Assembly (NCBI GenBank): GCA_028688905.1
Contig: JAQTXH010000005.1
Coordinates: 124,001 to 188,000 of the forward strand
DNA: 64,000 nucleotides
Direction: 5' to 3'
From: Acidiphilium sp.
Lineage (GTDB): Bacteria; Pseudomonadota; Alphaproteobacteria; Acetobacterales; Acetobacteraceae
In this document: one piece after another, positions 18,571 to 27,461 of the stretch
How the letters are laid out: each line of letters starts with the position of its first letter
How positions within the stretch are numbered: position 1 is the stretch's first letter
Program-made: the position numbers and the translations under genes
The notes under the pieces: generated by a model
Seen by the model: the letters and a program-made list of their open reading frames with translations, nothing else
Database searches by the model: none
What the model was told of the DNA's origin: nothing

Positions 18571-19839
18571 ATGCCTGATTTTCAAATTCCTGCTGACGTG
18601 CGCCGTCGAGATAAGCGCAAGCGTCTGCTTGTTTGGGTGGGGATCGGGGCGATCGGTATCATTGTGGTCGCGGCACTGGTGGACATCCTGCCCTCCGGCC
18701 CCTCGGTTGCGCGGGATTCACTGGTGATCGCAACCGTTCATCAGGGGATGTTCCGCGTGCGGGTGCAGGTGCCCGGCGTACTGAAGCCGCGCGGCGAGCG
18801 GTTCGTCACCGCATCGGTCCCCGGCACCGTCGCGCGGGTGAAGGTGCAGCCGGGCGATGCGGTGACGCCGGGGAGCGTGCTGGTGGTTCTGGTCAATCCG
18901 CATCTGCAATCGGCGCTGATCGCTTCACGATCGGATCTCGCTGATGCCAAAGCCACGCTGGCCGCGACGGCTGCGACCCTCGATAACACCCGGCTGAGCA
19001 TGGAAGCCGATCTGGCGACCTCGCGCGCCGCCGCCGAGGCTGCGTCCCTCCGCGCGCAGGCCGAACGGGGGCTAGCCGCCGAACATGTCGTGGCCCGGCT
19101 GGATTATCGGAAGACCGTGCTCGATGCCGCCACCGCGCGCGAACAGGTCGGGCTGACCGAACAGCGGCTCGCCGCCTTCGCGCGCAACCAGACCGCACAA
19201 CTCGCGGCGCAACAGGCGCGCGTCGCCGCCTTCCAGGCTGCGTTCGTCGAAGCGCAGGCCAACGTCGCCGCCCTTGCGGTGACCGCCGGCGAGGCCGGGG
19301 TGGTGCAGAGCGTTGCCGCCCATCCGGGCCAGACCCTCGCCCTGGGTGGCGCGATCGCGCGGATCGCCAGCCTGACCGATCTGAAGGCGGCACTCGATGT
19401 CGCGCCCAGCGAAGCCGGCGAGGTGGTGGCCGGCCAGACCGCCAGCATCCGCCTGAACGATGAAGGCGAGAGCCGCATTGCCGGCACCGTGACGCGCATC
19501 TCTCCTTCGGTCGAGAAGGGCAGCGTGCGGGTCGATGTGAAACTGCCGACCCATCTGCCGCACGGCACGCGACCCGATCTGGCGGTGCTGGGCGATATTG
19601 ATGTCACCACCATCGCGCGGACGATCTTTGTTGCCCGCCCGGTCGATGCCAGGCCGGACAGCACCGACACGGTTTATGAACTGGTGGATGGCGGCCGGAA
19701 GGCGATCCCGGTGCGGGTGCGGTTCGGTGCCACCTCGGCCAACGCGATCCAGGTGCTGGCGGGGCTGAAAGCAGGCGATCGGATCATCGTGTCCGATACC
19801 GGTGAGTTTGCCGGCAAGGCGATGGTGCGCATCCGATGA
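18571..19839 (+). CDS. MacA/HlyD-type periplasmic adaptor of an efflux pump
   Basis: 422 aa from the ATG at 18571 (GGGAG just upstream). One N-terminal membrane anchor near residues 22-46, then a membrane-fusion-protein body: a first biotinyl-lipoyl half (VTASVPGTVARVKVQPGDAVTPGSVLVVL), an alpha-helical hairpin rich in Ala/Leu/Arg/Gln (about residues 110-230), a second lipoyl half and a beta-barrel ending in DTGEFAGKAMVRIR. It should bridge the inner-membrane ABC permease and the TolC-like channel. It opens a six-gene block with overlapping or nearly overlapping starts. Closest known arrangement is MacA-MacB-TolC, though substrate is unknown. Confidence 0.85.
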   Translation: MPDFQIPADVRRRDKRKRLLVWVGIGAIGIIVVAALVDILPSGPSVARDSLVIATVHQGMFRVRVQVPGVLKPRGERFVTASVPGTVARVKVQPGDAVTPGSVLVVLVNPHLQSALIASRSDLADAKATLAATAATLDNTRLSMEADLATSRAAAEAASLRAQAERGLAAEHVVARLDYRKTVLDAATAREQVGLTEQRLAAFARNQTAQLAAQQARVAAFQAAFVEAQANVAALAVTAGEAGVVQSVAAHPGQTLALGGAIARIASLTDLKAALDVAPSEAGEVVAGQTASIRLNDEGESRIAGTVTRISPSVEKGSVRVDVKLPTHLPHGTRPDLAVLGDIDVTTIARTIFVARPVDARPDSTDTVYELVDGGRKAIPVRVRFGATSANAIQVLAGLKAGDRIIVSDTGEFAGKAMVRIR

Positions 19840-21230
19840 AGCGTGTTCTGTTTGGGCTCGCGTTGCTGGGTTTCCTGCCCGGGGTGGCCCAGGCATCGTC
19901 CCTCTGGCAGGTCTGGCAGGCGGCGCGGGCGAACGATCCGGCGTTTGTGGCGGCATCGGCCCGGCTGCGCGCCGCCGCGACCGAACGACCCGCCGCCCTC
20001 GCCGTTCTGCTGCCGCAATTCGCAGTCGCCGCCGGTGCCGGGCCGCAGAACCAGTTTTTCAACGGTGAGGATTTCTACGGCAGCGGGTTCGAGCCGATCA
20101 CTGAAACCCAGCACCTCAACGCCTCCACCTGGCAGGCGACGCTGACCCAGACCCTGTTCGACTGGGGTCAGCTCAAATCCTATCAGGCGGCCGGTTTCGC
20201 GGTGCAGGCGGCGGCTGCGACCTATCAGGCGACGCTGGAGCAGCTGACCGCGCGCGTGATCACCGATGACATTGCTGTGCTCGCGGCACGGGACGATCTC
20301 ACCGCACTCCGGCAGGCGGCGCGCGGGTTCGGCGCACAATATCACGATGCCGAGGCGCGCTATCGGGCCGGTCTGTCCGGCGTGATCGGCGCGGATGAAG
20401 CGCGCGCCGCCGACCGCTCGATCCAGGCGCAGGTGATCCAGGCTCAGGCCACGCTGATCGCCGCGCGCGAAACCCTTACCGCGGTCACCGGCAATCCGGC
20501 GATCACCGCGACCGGTGCCTTGCCGACCGCGCTGCATCTCCCACCCCCCGGCAGGATCGGCACCTGGCTCGATCAGGCGCAATCGGGCAACCCGACGCTC
20601 GCGGCGGCACGCCTGACCGCACGGGATGATACCGCATTGGTCGCCGCAGCACGGGGCTCCTATTTGCCGAGCATTTCCCTGCAATTGCAGCACACCCATG
20701 CAGCCCAGGCCGGCACCGCCGGCTACGCGTTCTTCGGCCAGAGCCTGAACGGTCCCGGCTATTCGGTGCAGCAGGGTAATTCGGTTACCGTGCAGATGAA
20801 CTGGAACATCTTTTCCGGCGGGGCGACCAAAGCCGCGACGGATCGCGCCCGCGCCATCCGCGACGAAGCCCTGGCCAACGCCGCGACCGCGCGCCTCGGT
20901 GTGACCCGCACCGTGCGGACCGATTACTTCGCCGTGGTGCTCGATCGCGCCCGGCTTGCCGCCGCGCGATCGGCCGCCAGCGTCGCCGCGAAAGCGGTGC
21001 GCGCGGCGGGTGATGGCGTGCGCGCCGGGCTGATCAGCGAGAGCGACCTGATCGCGGATCGCCAGCAACTGCTCTCCGCCCAACTGGCGCTGCATCAGGC
21101 GATCGTCTCTGCGATCAGCCATGAGGTCGGGCTGGCCGAAGCGGCGGGGAGTGCCACGCCGCTGCTGGTCCGCCAGATCTCGACCATACTGACCATCACC
21201 CGATCCCCCAGGAGCAACCACCATGGCTGA
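19836..21230 (+). CDS. TolC-family outer-membrane efflux channel
   Basis: 464 aa with a signal peptide (cleavage near VAQA-SSLW). The protein shows the two-fold TolC repeat: each half has long amphipathic Ala/Gln-rich helices, LNASTWQATLTQTLFDWGQL and NSVTVQMNWNIFSGGATKAA being the paired strand-helix junctions (TLFDWG and WNIFSGG). Trimers of such proteins form a channel through the outer membrane and periplasm. The start overlaps the adaptor stop by four bases, and its own stop overlaps the ATPase gene start by eight bases, so the pump parts are made together. Confidence 0.9.
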   Translation: MKRVLFGLALLGFLPGVAQASSLWQVWQAARANDPAFVAASARLRAAATERPAALAVLLPQFAVAAGAGPQNQFFNGEDFYGSGFEPITETQHLNASTWQATLTQTLFDWGQLKSYQAAGFAVQAAAATYQATLEQLTARVITDDIAVLAARDDLTALRQAARGFGAQYHDAEARYRAGLSGVIGADEARAADRSIQAQVIQAQATLIAARETLTAVTGNPAITATGALPTALHLPPPGRIGTWLDQAQSGNPTLAAARLTARDDTALVAAARGSYLPSISLQLQHTHAAQAGTAGYAFFGQSLNGPGYSVQQGNSVTVQMNWNIFSGGATKAATDRARAIRDEALANAATARLGVTRTVRTDYFAVVLDRARLAAARSAASVAAKAVRAAGDGVRAGLISESDLIADRQQLLSAQLALHQAIVSAISHEVGLAEAAGSATPLLVRQISTILTITRSPRSNHHG

Positions 21231-21969
21231 GACCGTCATCGACGTGATCGATCTGAAAAAAATCTACCGCACCGATCAGGTGGAGACCCATGCGCTGGCC
21301 GGGGTCGATCTCTCGGTCCGGCGCGGCGAATACGTCGCGGTCACCGGCCCATCGGGTTGCGGCAAATCGACGCTGATGGCGATTCTCGGTCTGCTCGATG
21401 ACCCGAGCGCCGGCAGCTATCATCTGGCCGGGCAGGATGCGGCGAATTTGCGCGAACGCGACCGCGCCGCCTTCCGCAACCGCCACATCGGTTTCGTGTT
21501 CCAGGCGTTCAACCTGATCGGGGATCTGAGTGTCGCGGAAAACGTGGCACTGCCGCTGATCTATCGCGGTGGGATTGCGAAGGCCGAGCGGGATGCGCGG
21601 GTCGATGCCATTTTGTCGGAGATCGGCATGGCCCATCGCGCTCAGCATTATCCGGCGCAACTTTCGGGCGGCCAGCAACAGCGCGTGGCAATCGCGCGTG
21701 CGCTGGTTACCGAACCCGACATCATCCTCGCCGACGAACCCACCGGTAATCTCGACTCCAAATCGGGCGAGGCGGTGATGGCGCTGCTGGAGGATCTGAA
21801 CACCAGGAAGGGTGCCACCATTCTGATGGTGACGCATGATCTGCATTACGCGCGGCGGGCACGGCGGATCGTGCGACTCTCCGACGGGCAGGTGGTGGAC
21901 GAGAACTTCGGCGAGGCGGTGGTGGCGCTGCACCCGGAGGACGATAATCTGGTGCCGGGAGGCAAGTGA
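21223..21969 (+). CDS. MacB/LolD-type ABC transporter ATP-binding protein
   Basis: 248 aa. Walker [10 protein letters not shown] near residues 43-51, Q-loop [14 protein letters not shown], signature [15 protein letters not shown], Walker [10 protein letters not shown]-loop VTHD. The sequence order and the [17 protein letters not shown] loop are those of the MacB/LolD subfamily that powers mechanotransmission rather than direct transport through a pore. In Escherichia coli MacB the ATPase is fused to the permease; here the permease is a separate gene that starts right at the stop codon (GTGATG). Confidence 0.92.
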   Translation: MAETVIDVIDLKKIYRTDQVETHALAGVDLSVRRGEYVAVTGPSGCGKSTLMAILGLLDDPSAGSYHLAGQDAANLRERDRAAFRNRHIGFVFQAFNLIGDLSVAENVALPLIYRGGIAKAERDARVDAILSEIGMAHRAQHYPAQLSGGQQQRVAIARALVTEPDIILADEPTGNLDSKSGEAVMALLEDLNTRKGATILMVTHDLHYARRARRIVRLSDGQVVDENFGEAVVALHPEDDNLVPGGK

Positions 21970-24389
21970 TGCGCGGCCACTTGAGTCACGACGCCACGGT
22001 CGCATGGCGCGGCCTTGCGCGACGACCGTTCTACGCCATCGCCACGATCATCATGCTCGCAATGGCGATCGGTGCGAATGCCATTGCCTTCGACATGTTC
22101 TACGACGTCGAAGTGGCGCCGTTGCCCTATCGTCATGCGTCCGACCTCGTGATGGTCCGGCACGAAGTTCCCAAGACCGGGCTGACACAATCCATTGTAG
22201 CACCGCGTGACTACGTTCGCATGATGGCCATGATCAAGGGTATTGCGGATGCCGGGTTGTGGACGAGCGGCGGGGAGGTCCCGGTGCCGATCGACGGCAA
22301 ACCGCGTGCGGTGGCCTATTCGCCCGTCACCCCCTCCTGGTTTCGCACGCTGGGCATCATGCCGGCCATCGGGCGGCTGCCCAGCCTCTCCGCCGGTCGA
22401 AAGGATGGGCCGGCGGAGGTAATGATCTCGTACAAATTCTGGCAAAGTGCTTATGGCGGCGCGACGGATGTGCTCGGCCGCACCATCGACCTCGGCAACG
22501 GTCCGCAGCGCATCGTCGGCGTATTGCCGCGAACCTATGCCTTCGTCGGCGGCAACGACGTGCTTTCGCCGCTCGTGCTGCCGCTGGTCGCCGATCAGAT
22601 GAACAACCTCAACTATTTCATGATCGCCCGTCCGAAGCCCGGGGTCTCGCTCGCGCGAATGAACAATGAACTCCAGCAGTCCAAATCCGCGATCCTACAG
22701 GGCAAATTGCAAAAATCGCGCCATGATTTTCGCAATCAAATTCTCGATGCCCGCCCGCTGCGCCCCATGATCATTGCATTGTCCAGCCTCGGCAGCCTAC
22801 CCTACGTTCTGCAAGGTATGGCCCTACTGTTGCTTGGCCTTGCGATCGTGAATGCGGCCAATCTGGCGATGGTGCGCCAGCGCGCCCGCAACGGCGAGTT
22901 CGTGCTCCGGCGCGTGCTCGGTGCGTCGCGCGGGGAAGTGATGCGGTTGCTGCTGCTCGAACAGATTCCGATCGGGGTGATCGTGGTCCCGATCGCGATT
23001 GTGATCGCCTGGCTCGCGCAACGGGGGATCGACAGCTTCGGTGACGCCATCGTGATCCTGCCGTTTCACCTGTGGTTTGGCTGGCAAGCGGTCGCCTGTG
23101 TCGGGGTACTGACCTTTGCATCGCTGCTGATCATCGTGTTGTTTCCGTTGCTCCAATTATCGCGTCGCAGCGTCGACAGCGCGCTCGGTTTGGGCGGTAA
23201 GGCGACGATCGGCCGCGCCGCGCGACGGGTCCAGCGGAGTCTTGGGATCGTTCAGATCGTGCTCGGTTGCGCGCTGCTGATCGGCAGTGCGGGTCTGGGG
23301 GGCAGTCTCTATATCGCCCTGCATCAGCCGCTCGGTTTTCGACCCCACCATCGGCTGATCGCCTCGGTTCTGCTGCCGACCTCCGCCGATGATGCGCGTT
23401 CGGTCGAGACGATCGTTGATCGGCTGCAGGCCGACCCTCGATTTCGGTCGGTCGGCGGCATCGGGTTCGGCACCTATCCGTTCTCGTCCGACATGGAATA
23501 TTCGGGGGCCCGACGCACGATTGCCGGGGCACCCACGTACCACGCCAACATGGCGATTCCGGAGATCGGCTATTTCAGGGCGCTCGGCCTGACTATCCGC
23601 CAGGGCCGTCGGTTCACCCGGACCGAATATCTCACCGGCGCGAAGGTCGCGATCGTCAGTGCCGGATTTGCTAGACATCTGTACGGGACCGACAAGGTCG
23701 TGGGCCGATCCCTGAGGGTGCAGGGAGTCGGCACCTACCAGGTCGTCGGCGTGACAGATCCGGTGATCTGGCGCGTCGCCCCCTGGCATCTGGCCCCGGG
23801 CACGATGTTTCTGCCGCTTCGCTCGATCGGCAAGATGGGTCAACCACTCTCCTTCGTGCATGTCGTGGTCCGTTACCGAGGTTCGGTACTTCCAGCACTG
23901 CCGCAAATCCGGCGCATCATCGAGGCCGCGATTCCAGGCAGTGTCGTGACATCGGTGCGATCCTACGACCAGCAGATTTCCGATCATACCGCATTTCGAT
24001 TGATCGCGGCCGAGATTGCACTCGGCTTCGCCTTTGCCGCTTTGATCCTTGCAGCACTCGGCGTCTATGCCGTCAACGCCCTGATCGCCCGGTCTCGCCT
24101 GCCCGAATTCGGCTTGCGCGCGATGCTCGGGGCCAGCCCGTCGCGCCTGCTACGATTGGCTCTGACCGATGCCGCGTGGCTGCTCGGCCTCGGCTTGGCA
24201 GGCGGTGCGTTGGGTGGCTATCTGTTGATCCGGGCGATGTCGCCCTTGCTGTACCATGTCAGGGAGATCGCGCCGCTGGTATTCGCAGGCTCATTGATCG
24301 TCATTGCCGCCATCGTCCTCATCGCCGCCTGGTGCCCGGCGGCTGCGGCGGCTAACACGCCGGTGAAAACCTTGCTGGACGCTTCGTGA
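21969..24389 (+). CDS. MacB/FtsX-type ABC transporter permease (about 800 aa, two FtsX cores)
   Basis: 806 aa from the ATG at 21969 (a GTG three bases earlier is also possible). Layout: one N-terminal span (about residues 20-42), a large MacB periplasmic core domain (PVTPSWFRTLGIMPAIGRL, then AEVMISYKFWQSAYGG), three spans forming a first FtsX domain near 270-400 (RNGEFVLRRVLGASRGEVMRLL), a second periplasmic core (about 440-650) and a last FtsX domain (LPEFGLRAMLGASPSRLLRLAL). This doubled architecture is that of acidobacterial-type ADOP permeases. With the ATPase, adaptor and TolC protein it makes a tripartite pump; the exported compound is unknown. Confidence 0.88.
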   Translation: MRGHLSHDATVAWRGLARRPFYAIATIIMLAMAIGANAIAFDMFYDVEVAPLPYRHASDLVMVRHEVPKTGLTQSIVAPRDYVRMMAMIKGIADAGLWTSGGEVPVPIDGKPRAVAYSPVTPSWFRTLGIMPAIGRLPSLSAGRKDGPAEVMISYKFWQSAYGGATDVLGRTIDLGNGPQRIVGVLPRTYAFVGGNDVLSPLVLPLVADQMNNLNYFMIARPKPGVSLARMNNELQQSKSAILQGKLQKSRHDFRNQILDARPLRPMIIALSSLGSLPYVLQGMALLLLGLAIVNAANLAMVRQRARNGEFVLRRVLGASRGEVMRLLLLEQIPIGVIVVPIAIVIAWLAQRGIDSFGDAIVILPFHLWFGWQAVACVGVLTFASLLIIVLFPLLQLSRRSVDSALGLGGKATIGRAARRVQRSLGIVQIVLGCALLIGSAGLGGSLYIALHQPLGFRPHHRLIASVLLPTSADDARSVETIVDRLQADPRFRSVGGIGFGTYPFSSDMEYSGARRTIAGAPTYHANMAIPEIGYFRALGLTIRQGRRFTRTEYLTGAKVAIVSAGFARHLYGTDKVVGRSLRVQGVGTYQVVGVTDPVIWRVAPWHLAPGTMFLPLRSIGKMGQPLSFVHVVVRYRGSVLPALPQIRRIIEAAIPGSVVTSVRSYDQQISDHTAFRLIAAEIALGFAFAALILAALGVYAVNALIARSRLPEFGLRAMLGASPSRLLRLALTDAAWLLGLGLAGGALGGYLLIRAMSPLLYHVREIAPLVFAGSLIVIAAIVLIAAWCPAAAAANTPVKTLLDAS

Positions 24390-24628
24390 ACCGCCGGTTC
24401 TTGGTCATTCTGATTGCCGAGGCGATGGTCAATGTCGCGGCCTCGACCCATATCCAGACCGCGACGCCGGCGGCCATGCTGGCGCGCGTGATGGGCGTGC
24501 TGATTTCGACCTTCACGGCAACCGCGCCGGTGGGCGCACTGCTCGGCTTTTTCGCGGTCTTCGTCGTCCTGGTCATGAGTCCACGCCGGCGATCCCCGGT
24601 CACGGTGCCAGTGCGCGACCATGGCTGA
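24386..24628 (+). pseudogene. MFS transporter C-terminal fragment or derived small membrane protein
   Basis: An 80-codon frame beginning GTG (overlapping the permease stop, GTGA) and ending eight bases inside the response regulator gene. The segment around HIQTATPAAMLARVMGVLISTF followed by APVGALLG resembles the transmembrane-loop motif of MFS_3/EntS-like exporters (Q..P..LRGRVM....G..PLGAL). Only two hydrophobic spans remain, so a full transporter is excluded. Because it tiles exactly between two genes it may still be translated, as a small membrane protein; otherwise it is a leftover of an MFS gene. Confidence 0.5.
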
Positions 24629-25958
24629 TCCGGGCGGCACCATCCTGATCGCCGACGATCAGGCCGACATTCGCGAAGCCCTCGTCCTGGTTCTGCGTGC
24701 CGAAGGCTTCGCCACCCTTGGTGCCGCCTCGCCCGCCGAAGCCGCCCTGCTGCTCGATGCCGGGGGCATCGACGCCCTGTTGCTCGACCTGAATTTCACC
24801 ACCGACACCACCTCCGGCGACGACGGCATGCGCCTGCTCGCCTCGGTGAAGATCATCCACCCGACATTGCCCGTCGTTGTCCTGACCGGCTGGGGCTCGA
24901 TCGATCTCGCGGTGCGCGCCCTGCGCGCCGGAGCTGCGGATTTCCTTGAAAAACCGTGGGAAAACACGCGGCTGCTCACCGTGCTGCGCACCCAGCTTGC
25001 CTTGTCCCGCGCCCGTGGCACCGCCGTCAGTCTCACGCACCAACCCGTCCAGGGCGATATCATCGGAACCTCTGCGGCGATGCGCGCCGTGCTGACGACG
25101 GTGGCGAAAATCGCCCCGGCGGATGTTCCGGTGCTGATCACCGGCGAAAGCGGCACCGGCAAGGGGGTGATCGCGCGTCATATCGCTGCCCTGTCGCGCC
25201 GCGCCGATAAACCCTTCATCACGCTCGATCTCGGCTCGGTGCCGGAAACCCTGATCGAATCCGAATTGTTCGGCCATGTCCGTGGCGCTTTCACCGATGC
25301 AAAATCGGACCGGATCGGCCGCTTCGAAATCGCCGATGGCGGCACATTGTTCCTCGATGAAATCGGCAACGCCAGCCTCGCCACCCAGGCCCGCCTGCTC
25401 TCGGTGCTCGAGGACGGTATCATCACCCGCGTCGGTGACACCAAACCCCGCCGGGTCGATGTGCGGGTGATCGCGGCGACCAACGCCGATCTCAATCATC
25501 TGATCGATCATGGTCGCTTCCGGCGTGACCTGTTGTTCCGGCTCAACACGGTTGAGATTTCATTGCCGCCGCTTCGAGCGCGCGGTGATGATGTCTTGCT
25601 CCTGGCAAGCCATTGCCTCACGGCATCGGCCGCCCGTCACGGTCGCGCCGTGACCGATTTCGCACCGGATGCTCTGGCCGCGCTCGCCGGCCACACCTGG
25701 CCCGGCAACGTGCGCGAACTGGCGCATGTGGTCGAGCGCGCCGTACTGTTTGCCGACGGTAACACCATCACCCAGGCCCATCTCCGCCTCGGCCCGGCCG
25801 CGGCAGCGCCGCTCGAACGCATGACCCTGGATCAAGCGGAACGCTACCTGATCCAACGCGCCTTGGCCGAAGCGGGCGGCGATGGCGAAGCCGCGGCTAA
25901 ACGCCTGGGCCTGTCGCGCAGCGCCTACTATCGCCGGTTAGCCCAGTTGCGGACATGA
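24621..25958 (+). CDS. NtrC-type sigma-54-dependent response regulator
   Basis: 445 aa. Receiver domain: acidic pair Asp12-Asp13, phosphoacceptor Asp56 (LLLDLNF), Thr89 (VVVLTGW), Lys111 (EKPW). AAA+ domain: Walker A GESGTGKG at 175-182, sigma-54-contact loop GAFTDA at 222-227 (consensus GAFTGA, with Asp226 instead of Gly), Walker B GGTLFLDEI at 240-248, R-finger region FRRDLLFRLN. The C-terminus is a Fis-type helix-turn-helix (AAAKRLGLSRSAYYRRLAQL). It should activate sigma-54 promoters when phosphorylated by the kinase encoded next (ATGA overlap). Its position in the efflux operon, whose upstream region has a -24/-12 element, suggests autoregulation. Confidence 0.92.
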   Translation: MADPGGTILIADDQADIREALVLVLRAEGFATLGAASPAEAALLLDAGGIDALLLDLNFTTDTTSGDDGMRLLASVKIIHPTLPVVVLTGWGSIDLAVRALRAGAADFLEKPWENTRLLTVLRTQLALSRARGTAVSLTHQPVQGDIIGTSAAMRAVLTTVAKIAPADVPVLITGESGTGKGVIARHIAALSRRADKPFITLDLGSVPETLIESELFGHVRGAFTDAKSDRIGRFEIADGGTLFLDEIGNASLATQARLLSVLEDGIITRVGDTKPRRVDVRVIAATNADLNHLIDHGRFRRDLLFRLNTVEISLPPLRARGDDVLLLASHCLTASAARHGRAVTDFAPDALAALAGHTWPGNVRELAHVVERAVLFADGNTITQAHLRLGPAAAAPLERMTLDQAERYLIQRALAEAGGDGEAAAKRLGLSRSAYYRRLAQLRT

Positions 25959-27133
25959 TGATCATCCTCGCCGCCGGCCTCGTAAGTATCGCGGCAGTGT
26001 GCGGCTACATCGTGGCTTGGCGGCGGGCAAACCGATGCTACCGCCAGATCGCAGCGCTGTTGCTCGGCTTGCGGGACGGGGATTATTCGCTGCGGGCGAT
26101 ACCGGCGCGGGGCGGGCTGGGCAGCGCCTTTGCCGCCGTCAACACATTGGCGGATGGATTGATGGGCACGCGTCGCGCCGGCATCGAATCCGATGCCCTG
26201 CTTGGCAAACTGCTCGGCGCGGTCGATCTCGCGATCATCGTCATCGGCCCTCGCGGGACGATCATGGGCGGCAACGGTGCCGCCGGCTCTCTGCTCGGCG
26301 TCGATGCGGAAATGCTGGTCGGCAGGCATCCCGGTCCACTCGGCATCGCGGCTTGGCTCGCCATCGATGGACCCAACCGTTTCGAAACACCATTGCCCGG
26401 TGGCACCGGCCCCTGGGATGTCAGGCGCGTGCAGTTCCGGCGCGGCGGACGCGATCACCTCGTTCTGGTAGCCAGTGACCTCTCACGTGCCTTGCGTGAC
26501 GAGGAACGCAGGGTCTGGCGCGGCCTGATCCGTGTGCTCAGCCACGAAACCGGCAACTCCCTCGGCCCGATTCAAGCCACCGCCGAAGCCCTGCAACGCA
26601 ACACGACCGATCCGGCCCAGATGCGCGCCGGCCTTGCCCTGATCGAACGCCGCACCCGAAGCCTCGCCAGTTTCATCCGCCGCTATGCCGAGCTCGTCCG
26701 CCTGCCCCTGCCCATGCCAGAGCCGGTCCTGCTCGGCCCTCTGCTGCAACGCATCGCCGATCTCGAAATCCGGGTCCCGATTGAAACCACCATCAGCAAC
26801 GAAGCGGCAACCGTGCTCGATCCCGCCCAGATCGAGCAGGCCCTGATCAACCTGATCCGCAATGCCGCCGACGCCGCACTTGAAACCGGCGGCAACGTCA
26901 CGATCAGGCTCGACCTGATCACGCCCCAGATCCGTATTACCATCACCGATGACGGCAAAGGTCTCCCCCACACCGAGAACCTTTTCATCCCGGGATTCAC
27001 CACCAAACCAGGTGGCAGCGGCATCGGATTGGTTTTGGCCCGCGAAATAATCGAAGCCCACGGGGGTACCTTGCAACTATTCAATCGCGAAGATCGGGCC
27101 GGTGCCCAAGCCGTCGTGACGCTTCAATGCTGA
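25955..27133 (+). CDS. Sensor histidine kinase partner of the NtrC-type regulator
   Basis: 392 aa. One N-terminal hydrophobic span (residues 3-22) and almost no extracytoplasmic loop, then a HAMP-like stretch, a PAS-like region near residues 80-175 (AVDLAIIVIGPRGTIMGGNGAAGSLLG), an H-box with His197 in RVLSHETGNSLGPI, and HATPase motifs: N-box ALINLIRNAADAA (Asn303), G1 ITDDGKGL, F-box IPGFTTK, G2 GGSGIGLVLA. Signals are likely to be sensed in the membrane or cytoplasm. The start overlaps the regulator stop. This pair following macAB-TolC genes forms a complete sense-and-export unit. Confidence 0.9.
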   Translation: MMIILAAGLVSIAAVCGYIVAWRRANRCYRQIAALLLGLRDGDYSLRAIPARGGLGSAFAAVNTLADGLMGTRRAGIESDALLGKLLGAVDLAIIVIGPRGTIMGGNGAAGSLLGVDAEMLVGRHPGPLGIAAWLAIDGPNRFETPLPGGTGPWDVRRVQFRRGGRDHLVLVASDLSRALRDEERRVWRGLIRVLSHETGNSLGPIQATAEALQRNTTDPAQMRAGLALIERRTRSLASFIRRYAELVRLPLPMPEPVLLGPLLQRIADLEIRVPIETTISNEAATVLDPAQIEQALINLIRNAADAALETGGNVTIRLDLITPQIRITITDDGKGLPHTENLFIPGFTTKPGGSGIGLVLAREIIEAHGGTLQLFNREDRAGAQAVVTLQC

Positions 27134-27461
27134 AGGCAATGGGGATCAGCTCGCACCGTCCGCTACTGCAAACTAGATGACCTGCCTTCCTCTGTACGGA
27201 CTGTTCACGACCGCAAGGCGGGGATAGGCGGACCCGGGAGGTGGTCTCAGGAGCGGACGTTCAGCGCCGTGCTTTGCCGACAGCAACGCGCCTAAGCCCA
27301 GTCACTCAGCCTTCTTCGGGCCGTCTCTGGAAGCCGACGGTGGTGGCCGCCCTGCTGGCCGACCGCGTCGGGATTAGGACCGGTCAGGCAGTTTTCGTGA
27401 GGCCAAGTGCCGAACGAAATCGTGCCTAGCAAATCCGACTACCTTTAATTATAGCGCGGAG
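27134..27461. other. Intergenic stretch after the histidine kinase
   Basis: 328 bases without a supported gene. A 62-codon frame at 27241-27429 has no recognisable content. No terminator was found behind the kinase gene. The last 30 bases are AT-rich and probably hold the promoter of the acetyltransferase. Confidence 0.45.

Noticed and set aside
27241-27429. 62-codon frame after the histidine kinase
   Set aside because: No ribosome site, no domain, unusual composition.
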